DNA of 64,000 nucleotides from Paradesertivirga mongoliensis (GTDB lineage: Bacteria > Bacteroidota > Bacteroidia > Sphingobacteriales > Sphingobacteriaceae): NCBI RefSeq assembly GCF_024436395.1, contig NZ_JAFMZO010000004.1, forward strand, positions 372,001 to 436,000, in the 5' to 3' direction. Both the position numbers and the translations under genes were made by a program. Below are positions 9,178-16,676 of the stretch, piece by piece (the stretch's first letter is position 1; the number at the start of each line of letters is the position of its first letter). The notes under the pieces were generated by a model. The model was not told the DNA's origin and did not search any database. It saw only the letters and a list, made by a program, of their open reading frames with translations.

Positions 9178-10608
9178 ATGAGCCCCTTTACTTATACTCA
9201 CTATTCAATTTTGAAGGAAAAAAATCTCTCTGCGATAACGTGCAGACTCAAATCACTTCTAAGTTTTTTACTCCCTATTTTTCTTTCTGCCAGCTTATTC
9301 GCACAGGAGACTACTCCTGGCCGGGTACCGAGTTATCCCGTTCCGTATGAATTCCCTACTACAGACAGCATTAAAGGAGTGCTTCAGCGTGTCCGCTCGT
9401 ATTATGAAGCGACAAGTCCGCAAACGATCGTCAATTCCAAAACCGGAGAAAGAATAAAAGATTTTACGTCGTTCAACCCGCTGGCAATCCCTTCCAAAGG
9501 TTTCGCAAGTGAATGGTCGTACACACACGGTGTGGTGTTGTCTGCTTTCGACTATATATCAAAGGTAACAGGCGACGAAAGCTACGCTGCCCTTAATACC
9601 AGGTTTTACAACTATGTGGTGGATAACTTGCCTTACTTTGAAAAGGCTACTACGATAAAACCGGGGGAAAAAATAGGCAGCTGGGGACGTATTCTCCATT
9701 TTGAGGCGCTCGACGATTGTGGCTCCATTGGCGCGGCGATGATCAAAACCTATCAAAGGAATAAAAACGGTAAGTATCTTCCGGTTATAAACAGGGTAGA
9801 CGAGCATGTTTCCAAAAATCAGTTCCGCTTAACCGATGGAACTCTGGCTCGTAATCGTCCGCAGTATCAATCAGTTTGGGCTGATGATATGTATATGAGT
9901 GTCCCCTTCCTCACTAATATGGGAGTGTTAACAGGGAAGAAGAAGTATTTTGATGATGCCGCAAAGCAGGTGCTGCAAATGGGCGACAGATTGTATGTTC
10001 CCGGGAAAGAATTATTCGATCATGGCTGGAACCTAACTTCAGCCGCTTACGACCCACGGTTCTACTGGGGCCGTGCCAACGGCTGGTGTTTGATGGCGAT
10101 GGCAGAGCTCTTAAGTGCGATGCCCAAAGATCATCAGAGCCGGGATAAGATCCTTCATCTTTACCGCTCGATGGTGCGAAGCCTAGCCAGTCTGCAGGAC
10201 GGTACGGGGCACTGGCACAACCTGCTCGACAAACCCGATACTTATCTGGAAACTTCCTGCACAGCTATGTTTACTTACGCCATTGCAAAAGGCATTAATG
10301 AAGGATGGATCAGTCATGTTTATGGTCCGGTAGCGCTTACCGGCTGGAATGCAATTACCACCAAGGTTCTTCCCAATGGCGCTGTTGACGGCACCGTCGA
10401 GGGTACTACATTTGCCCACGACAATACGTACTATTACTACCGGGGAAAGAGTACGCAGGCTACACATGGGTATGGACCGGTCCTTTATGCCGGTGCCGAA
10501 ATGATTCGCCTGCTACAGAATGAGAAGTTGGAGATTCTGAAAGCAAAACCAAACGCGGTTAACAGCACCTATCATTTTCTCCTGAAAAGTGAATGGCCGA
10601 AAAAGTGA
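9178..10608 (+). CDS. GH105 unsaturated rhamnogalacturonyl/glucuronyl hydrolase
   Basis: A 476-residue (alpha/alpha)6-barrel enzyme that removes the 4,5-unsaturated uronic acid left on oligosaccharides by the lyases. The long N-terminus holds a signal peptide at residues 22-43 (SLLSFLLPIFLSASLFAQ). Family landmarks include the EWSYTHGVVLSAFDY helix, VWADDMYMSVPFL (the Asp thought to protonate the double bond), GRANGWCLMAMAELL and GHWHNLLD. The predicted start is ATG 9178; no closer in-frame ATG preserves the signal peptide. A 75-bp gap separates it from the DUF1593 gene. It is the natural partner of the upstream pectate lyases, acting in the periplasm. Confidence 0.88.
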   Translation: MSPFTYTHYSILKEKNLSAITCRLKSLLSFLLPIFLSASLFAQETTPGRVPSYPVPYEFPTTDSIKGVLQRVRSYYEATSPQTIVNSKTGERIKDFTSFNPLAIPSKGFASEWSYTHGVVLSAFDYISKVTGDESYAALNTRFYNYVVDNLPYFEKATTIKPGEKIGSWGRILHFEALDDCGSIGAAMIKTYQRNKNGKYLPVINRVDEHVSKNQFRLTDGTLARNRPQYQSVWADDMYMSVPFLTNMGVLTGKKKYFDDAAKQVLQMGDRLYVPGKELFDHGWNLTSAAYDPRFYWGRANGWCLMAMAELLSAMPKDHQSRDKILHLYRSMVRSLASLQDGTGHWHNLLDKPDTYLETSCTAMFTYAIAKGINEGWISHVYGPVALTGWNAITTKVLPNGAVDGTVEGTTFAHDNTYYYYRGKSTQATHGYGPVLYAGAEMIRLLQNEKLEILKAKPNAVNSTYHFLLKSEWPKK

Positions 10609-10649
10609 TGGCATACTTTGGGGCTGAATATTATGCGGTCGCAACGTTA

Positions 10650-11330
10650 TAAAACGTTTTTTAGAAAAAGAAGGCATGGGTCCTGATGAACTGAAAAGAG
10701 CAGGCCTGGGACTGTTGGCAATGGACGAGGCTTTTGATGAGTTGGAATTCCCTAAACGTAAATGGCTTTAGGGCTGGAACGTAGGAACTCCCGGACTTCA
10801 GGGGGAGACGATTACATTAAAGAATGGAGAGAAAGATGCCTGGCCGATATGGTAAAAAGAGACAGTACCATCTTTCTGTATTTGCCTGGAGCATCGGTAA
10901 CGAAGTAGATTATCCGAACGATCCTTATTCGCACCCTGTACTTGATGGGAACCGCGAAGGCGGCTTTACACAGGCCATGTATAGCGGCTACAAAAAAGAT
11001 GCTTCCGATGCCATGCGTTTGGGTGATATTGCAAAGCGGCTTGCTGCAGTAGTAAGGAGATACGATACGGCCGGTAACAGCTGGCTTGGCCGGTGTAGCC
11101 ATGTCGAACGAGACGGAATATCCCGGAGCACTAGATATTGCGGGCTATAGTTATACCGAGAGCCGCTACATTCAAAATCATAAACGTTATCCGAAACGTT
11201 TCGACAGTTCCTCTGGACCGGAATCTACTACCTGTGCGAGTCTGGCCGCTGGCCATCAGGCGGGTTCTATATTCAATAAGATATGGGTAAACCAAGCAAT
11301 GCAGGCTCCCCGATTTGGTCATTTACAATC
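10650..11330 (+). pseudogene. decayed GH2 glycoside hydrolase remnant
   Basis: Pieces of a GH2 (beta-galactosidase/beta-glucuronidase superfamily) catalytic domain are spread over several frames with stops. In order: AMDEAFDELEFPKRKW near 10720 (family pattern MDEAFDEW), then WSIGNEVDYPNDPYSHPVLD at about 10889-10948 with the Asn-Glu acid/base pair, RLGDIAKRLAAVVRRYD to 11070, GVAMSNETEYPGALDIAGY at about 11095-11150, and QFLWTGIYYL near 11210. The N-terminal sugar-binding domain and the C-terminus are missing. At least two frameshifts and several nonsense codons are needed, so it is not functional. It lies inside the pectin locus and records the loss of one enzyme, perhaps for galactan side chains. 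Confidence 0.85.
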
Positions 11331-11527
11331 AGGTACTCTCTCATCGAGTCCTGAGGATAGATTGAGACCAGTCATATGAACGCGTCAGATTGCCCCAGTT
11401 GACAACCTAAATTCCAGGAGTCTGGAAATTTATCTAAAGCTTTCAGGCTGCTTATCTAAAGACTGATTTGCCATCTCGGCGATAGGTTTTGCGGATGCAG
11501 CTGAGTAATTTTCTTATCGTTTTTTAG

Positions 11528-11585
11528 CCCCCCCTCAATATGTGGGTTTCCCCCCTTTTGCTTCCTTACTGTTCCTATAAATTTG
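11528..11585 (+). promoter_or_regulatory. PUL promoter with C6-22bp-C6 direct repeat and TAAATTTG -7 box
   Basis: C blocks at 11528-11534 and 11550-11555 are 22 bp apart, about two helical turns, with TGTGG at 11541. The second block runs into TTTG (11557-11560, a -33 element), followed 17 bp later by TAAATTTG (11578-11585), a perfect TAnnTTTG -7 box. The same layout occurs before the GH16-like gene at 27591-27648. Transcription would begin near 11592, giving a leader of about 185 nt for the susC-like gene. It is probably the target of the HTCS regulator encoded at 23370. The rest of the 11331-11777 gap shows nothing recognisable. Confidence 0.7.
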
Positions 11586-11777
11586 GATCATTAGAAATGG
11601 ATTACTCAGTTCTTAACATGAGTATGAGTTCTTGAGTAGCAAAATTATTAAACCGTATTCAAACTAAACTTAATTAAAATGGAACTAATTGTAAGCAGTA
11701 GCATCTTCCACCCGGGGGTCTAAAAGATTCTCAACCTAATCAGAAACCAAATTATTGTTCAACTAACCAAGTACTAA

Positions 11778-14700
11778 ATGAAGAAATTATTACAGAAAAA
11801 AGTTTCGCGGATTCTTGCGGTATTAACCTTATATGCTTTGATAGGAACAGACGCGTCTGCTAATGTCTTGGCCACAATGAGTTCCGCTCAGGATATTAGA
11901 ATTAAGGGAACGGTAACCGATAACAATGGTGACCCCTTGATAGGAGTGAGTGTAAAAGTAGAGAACTCACAAGCCGGAACAATCACAAACGTTAACGGAG
12001 ATTTTGAGTTCAGTGCTCCTGAAACAGGCATCTTGATATTCTCTTATATAGGATTTATGTCAAAAAAGATCCCGATAAATGGTAGAACCACTATCAATGT
12101 CAGCTTAGTACCCGATACCGAAAGTTTGAAAGAAGTGGTGGTGGTTGGGTACGGAACTCAAAAGAAAACTACTCTGACGGGAGCCATATCTACCATAGAC
12201 AATAAACAACTCGTTCAGTCTCCGGTCGCAAATATCAGTAATTCGCTGGCAGGCAGGCTTTCCGGAATAGTAGCTGTTCAGCAAAGCGGAGAGCCCGGGC
12301 AAGACCAGTCGCGGATTAAAATCCGGGGTATCGCTACATTATCTCAGGGTTTTGAATCGGATCCTTTGGTGATAGTAGATGGAGTGGAAAGAAACATGAA
12401 TCTTTTAGATCCCAATGAAATTGAGACAGTCAGCGCCCTTAAGGATGCATCGGCTACTGCGGTTTTTGGAGTGCGGGGGGCAAACGGCGTTATTATTATT
12501 ACAACCAAAACTGGCAAGATAGGGAAGCCTCAGATAAGCTATTCATCGAACTTTGGTATGCAGAATCCTACCCAGCTTCCAAAACTTCTGAATAGTTATG
12601 ATTACGCTACGCTTAGAAATGAAGCGCAGAAGAATATGGGACAAGCCCCTTATTTTTCATCCCAGGATCTTGAGACGTTTAAGAATGGAACGGATCCGAT
12701 ATTCCACCCGAATGTAAATTGGTTTGATGCGGTTTTAAAACCAAGCTCATTTCAACAGCAGCATAATTTTAATATTGGCGGGGGAGATAACAATACGAAG
12801 TACTTTATTTCTTTGGGGTATTTTGATCAAAACGGCTCATATGACGTAGGCGAGTTACAGAAAGAGTATTCTGCTAACCCCCGGTATAAACGGTATAATA
12901 TCCGGTCGAACTTTGATGTCAATTTTACTAAAGACTTTTCTGCTTCGATCAAACTTGGCGGTCAGATTGCCGACGTAAATTATCCTGGAGTTCCGGCTGG
13001 CGAAATATTTTTTAGAGTGTTGAACACCAACCCTATGATGAACCCGGGAGTGGTTGATGGGAAATTGATAAGCAGTGTGGATGGTCTTCCAAGCTCTTCC
13101 GGCAATCCCCTTGGCTTCCTCGCTACAAGCGGGTACCAGAATAATTTTAATAGCACCATAAACACCAATATAGGCCTGCAGCACAAACTGGATTTCATTA
13201 CCTCCGGGCTGAAAGTGAGAGGAGCCTTGGCTTACGATAGTTATTACCAACATAGAGTAAGCCGTCAAAAGTCTAGTCTTCAATACAGAATTGTGAAAGA
13301 CCCTTCCGATCCAAGCCGGCCGGTGTACCTACAGGACGGTGAAGAAGCTCCCTTTGGCTTTTCAGAAGGATACAATAGATGGAGAAAAATATACAGCGAG
13401 CTGGCTACCGAATACGCACGCAGTTTCGGAGGGCATAATGTTACCGGGCTGGTATTATACAATCTGGAGAAAATCCATAATCCAGATACCTATAATGGCG
13501 TGGGGTATGAGTTTGCCGAAATTCCAAGAGCTTACATGGGGCTGGTTGGCCGGGTAACCTATAACTTCAAAAGCCGTTACCTCACCGAAATGAACATGGG
13601 ATATAATGGTTCGGAAAATTTCCCCGAAAACAAGCGTTTCGGCTTTTTTCCTTCCTTCTCCCTTGGCTGGGTGCTTACAGAAGAACCCTTCATCCCGAAG
13701 AATAATATACTTTCCTTATTGAAAATTCGGGGAACCTACGGTGAGGTGGGAAATGATAGATTAGGTTCTCAGCGGTTTATGTACAGGCCCGATACTTATG
13801 TATACGGAGGTGGTTATTACTTTGGAGAGGTTGGGACTAATTACCAGTTTTATAACGGAGCAAGAGAAGGCCGCCTCGGTAACCCCGATATCACATGGGA
13901 AAGAGCGAAAAAGTCCAATATCGGTTTTGATGCAAAGTTTTTTAATGAAAAATTAAGTGTCACAGGAGACTTTTTCCGGGAGAAACGAGATAATATTCTT
14001 TGGAATCTCCAAACAGTTCCAGACCTGGTTCAGGCCACTTTGCCGGCTGCCAATATTGGAAAAGTAGACAATGAGGGCTTTGAATTTGATGCCGGATTTA
14101 ATAACAGTGTCCGAAAATTAAATTACTGGGTAAAAGCAAATTATTCCTTCTCAAAAAACAAAATTGTCTATCAGGATGAGCCTCCCCGTGCCTATCCATG
14201 GTTGCAGCGAACGGGTCAGCCGGTAGGACAGTACTTTGGTTTAGTGAATGAAGGCTTTTATAATACTGCAGAAGAATTGGCGGCTGCTCCTAAATCAGCA
14301 TGGACCAATCAATTGCAATTGGGCGACATCAAATACAAAGATCTCAATCTGGATGGCGTTATCAACGACAACGATATGACGGCGATCGGACATTCGACCT
14401 TCCCGCAAATCACGTACGGAATTTCCACCGGATTCGATTTTAAGGGATTTGATTTTTCTGTCCTTTTCCAGGGAGCAAGCAAGGTGTCAACTTATTTAAG
14501 TGAAATGGCTGCCTGGGCTTTTGATACAGACTGGCGGAGTGCACAATCCCGCATACATGATCGTTGGACTCCGGAGCGATATGCAGCCGGCGAAACCATC
14601 AGTTATCCGAGATTGGAGCTTTCTCCAACGCAAGGCAAGCATAATTACAGACCCTCAGATTTTTGGCTTGTTGATGGAAGTTATATACGCTTAAAAAACA

Positions 14701-14894
14701 TGGAAGTTGCTTATCGCTTTCAGGGGAATGCCCTGAGAAGAGTTGGCGTGAAATCTTTGAGGGTTTTCACTAATGGTAACAACCTGATCACCTGGAGCAA
14801 GATCAAAAATTACGATCCTGAAGCTCCCGCGGGAAGAGGACAGTTCTACCCTCAAATGAAAGTCTACAATTTCGGAGCAAGTTTACAATTCTAA
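11778..14894 (+). CDS. SusC-like TonB-dependent outer-membrane transporter 1
   Basis: A 1038-residue importer of oligosaccharides. After a signal peptide (to about residue 30) comes a carboxypeptidase-D-like regulatory domain (IKGTVTDNNGDPLIGVSV, about 41-115), a TonB box/plug start at EVVVVGYGTQKK, and the SusC plug signature with GRLSGI, IKIRGI and ALKDASATAVFGVRGANGV. The remainder is a 22-strand barrel ending in an aromatic residue (FGASLQF). The next gene starts 7 bp downstream and encodes its SusD partner. With lyases and GH105 nearby the cargo is probably unsaturated pectin oligosaccharide. It is the first gene after the C6-repeat promoter. Confidence 0.95.
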   Translation: MKKLLQKKVSRILAVLTLYALIGTDASANVLATMSSAQDIRIKGTVTDNNGDPLIGVSVKVENSQAGTITNVNGDFEFSAPETGILIFSYIGFMSKKIPINGRTTINVSLVPDTESLKEVVVVGYGTQKKTTLTGAISTIDNKQLVQSPVANISNSLAGRLSGIVAVQQSGEPGQDQSRIKIRGIATLSQGFESDPLVIVDGVERNMNLLDPNEIETVSALKDASATAVFGVRGANGVIIITTKTGKIGKPQISYSSNFGMQNPTQLPKLLNSYDYATLRNEAQKNMGQAPYFSSQDLETFKNGTDPIFHPNVNWFDAVLKPSSFQQQHNFNIGGGDNNTKYFISLGYFDQNGSYDVGELQKEYSANPRYKRYNIRSNFDVNFTKDFSASIKLGGQIADVNYPGVPAGEIFFRVLNTNPMMNPGVVDGKLISSVDGLPSSSGNPLGFLATSGYQNNFNSTINTNIGLQHKLDFITSGLKVRGALAYDSYYQHRVSRQKSSLQYRIVKDPSDPSRPVYLQDGEEAPFGFSEGYNRWRKIYSELATEYARSFGGHNVTGLVLYNLEKIHNPDTYNGVGYEFAEIPRAYMGLVGRVTYNFKSRYLTEMNMGYNGSENFPENKRFGFFPSFSLGWVLTEEPFIPKNNILSLLKIRGTYGEVGNDRLGSQRFMYRPDTYVYGGGYYFGEVGTNYQFYNGAREGRLGNPDITWERAKKSNIGFDAKFFNEKLSVTGDFFREKRDNILWNLQTVPDLVQATLPAANIGKVDNEGFEFDAGFNNSVRKLNYWVKANYSFSKNKIVYQDEPPRAYPWLQRTGQPVGQYFGLVNEGFYNTAEELAAAPKSAWTNQLQLGDIKYKDLNLDGVINDNDMTAIGHSTFPQITYGISTGFDFKGFDFSVLFQGASKVSTYLSEMAAWAFDTDWRSAQSRIHDRWTPERYAAGETISYPRLELSPTQGKHNYRPSDFWLVDGSYIRLKNMEVAYRFQGNALRRVGVKSLRVFTNGNNLITWSKIKNYDPEAPAGRGQFYPQMKVYNFGASLQF

Positions 14895-14901
14895 AAATAT
14901 T

Positions 14902-16653
14902 ATGAAAAGACTAAAGATAACAGCGGGAACTATGTGTTTCCTTTTATTGAGCGGATTTTTGCTTTCATGTAATAAGGATTTTCTTGAAAAGCCCTTGAGC
15001 AGTGATGTAACTATCGACACAATTTTTTCTACGAAGGTAAAAGCGGAAAGTTTTTTATGGGAAACTTATCGTACCAGCGTTCCTCAGGGCTTTCCACATG
15101 ACTGGGGTGCCGATGGAAGAGAGAATCACCATGATGGAATGTACGCATCCATGTTGATGGCAGCTAGCGATGAAGGGGATGTTTATGACAGCTGGCCGAG
15201 TTCCAATGTGCATAATGTTGGTTCCTGGAGCCCAAACTACAACGCCGAGGATCAGTTTGGATATCACTATAAAGGGATTAGGAATGCTAGTCTATTTATA
15301 GAAAATATTGGCAGGGTATCAGACATCTCTGAGACTGAAAAGCAACAGATGCGGGCAGAGGCAGTCGTGCTCCGTGCGCTTCAATATTCGGAGTTATTGA
15401 AGAGATATGGTGGAATACCTTTGGTGCTTCATTCGTTGAAGGCAACAGGTAACGTAAAAATCCCCAGGAGTTCTTTTCAGGAGTGCGTCGACTTTATAGT
15501 GAAAAGCTGTGATAGTGCAGCAGCTGTTCTTCCTCAAACTTACCCCAAAGCAAGTCGTGGCAGAATTACCAGCGGAACAGCATTGGCAGTAAAAGCAAGA
15601 ACGCTTTTATATGCAGCAAGCCCATTACACAATGGCACTCCTTACCTCGACGACCAAAAGAAACTAACAGGATATGGAAATTTTGACGTCCAAAGATGGC
15701 AATTGGCAGCCGACGCTAATAAGGCCGTACTCGACTGGGCCGCTGATAATGGTGTAGAGCTGGTAAAAACACATGCAGATCCTGCTATGAATTATGAGGC
15801 AGCGATAGCACAAACAGATAATTCGGAAATTATTCTTGCTAATAAAGGTGAAGGTTCATGGGGAGACTGGTGGCCTATGACTGGCCAATTTCTCATGCCA
15901 AGAGGTTTTTACGGGGGATGGTATGGCCATGGGGTAACACTTCAACATGCGCAAAAATATCAGACAACAGCAGGTGTCGATCAGGTATGGGACACTCAGG
16001 GCTCTTTTGCTGAATTTGTTCAAAAAATGCAGGAAATGGAACCTCGCTTCCAGCAATCAGTTTTTTATTCTGGTGGAAAATGGAATGATGAACTCGGCGT
16101 TCGGGAGTTTTTCAAAAGGTCGAACGGAAGCTGGACGGGCGGAGCTCCTGTCAACGGAGTTGGCTTTATGAAGAAATTCCTGACCAGAGATAGATGGGGC
16201 GATACCTATCAGCAATGGATAGTGTTTCGTCTGGCAGAATTTTATCTGAATTATGCAGAGGCGCTAAATGAAGTTACTCCAATGGCTGCCGAATCTTATT
16301 CTGCTTTAAATAAAATCAGGGAACGTGCAGGCGTGCCTCTAATTCTACCGGCCGATCCAAGATACAACTCTCAGGAAAAATTACGAGCAGCAATCAGACG
16401 TGAACGGGCCGTAGAACTCGCTTTCGAAGAGCACCGGTTTTTTGATGTGCGGCGTTGGAAGATTGCAGGAGAAGAGGGTGTTATGAAAGGCCAGATGTGG
16501 GGGCTGAATGTCTATGAACAAGCCGATGGAAGCAAAATATACAAAAAGGAGCCCTTCGAAAATAGAGTTTGGGAAGATAAAATGTATTTGTATCCAATAC
16601 CACAATCAGAGATCGATAAGGGCTACGTAATCCAGACACCGGGCTGGCTTTAA
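14902..16653 (+). CDS. SusD-like glycan-binding lipoprotein 1
   Basis: A 583-residue surface lipoprotein that caps the SusC barrel and captures glycan. A type II signal peptide has the lipobox LLSC (Cys23), followed by NKDFLEKPLS, the standard SusD opening. The TPR-like helical core includes AEAVVLRALQYSELLKRYGG and AEFYLNYAEALNEV. The C-terminal RagB/SusD signature is RRERAVELAFEEHRFFDVRRW, ending in DKMYLYPIPQSEIDK. It lies 7 bp after the susC-like gene and 23 bp before the second one, so all four genes probably form one transcript. Confidence 0.94.
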   Translation: MKRLKITAGTMCFLLLSGFLLSCNKDFLEKPLSSDVTIDTIFSTKVKAESFLWETYRTSVPQGFPHDWGADGRENHHDGMYASMLMAASDEGDVYDSWPSSNVHNVGSWSPNYNAEDQFGYHYKGIRNASLFIENIGRVSDISETEKQQMRAEAVVLRALQYSELLKRYGGIPLVLHSLKATGNVKIPRSSFQECVDFIVKSCDSAAAVLPQTYPKASRGRITSGTALAVKARTLLYAASPLHNGTPYLDDQKKLTGYGNFDVQRWQLAADANKAVLDWAADNGVELVKTHADPAMNYEAAIAQTDNSEIILANKGEGSWGDWWPMTGQFLMPRGFYGGWYGHGVTLQHAQKYQTTAGVDQVWDTQGSFAEFVQKMQEMEPRFQQSVFYSGGKWNDELGVREFFKRSNGSWTGGAPVNGVGFMKKFLTRDRWGDTYQQWIVFRLAEFYLNYAEALNEVTPMAAESYSALNKIRERAGVPLILPADPRYNSQEKLRAAIRRERAVELAFEEHRFFDVRRWKIAGEEGVMKGQMWGLNVYEQADGSKIYKKEPFENRVWEDKMYLYPIPQSEIDKGYVIQTPGWL

Positions 16654-16676
16654 TATCCACAGATAAACGAAAGAAA

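Noticed and set aside
10812-11102. Minus-strand open frame over the GH2 remnant
   Set aside because: The plus strand carries clear GH2 motifs; the reverse frame is its shadow.
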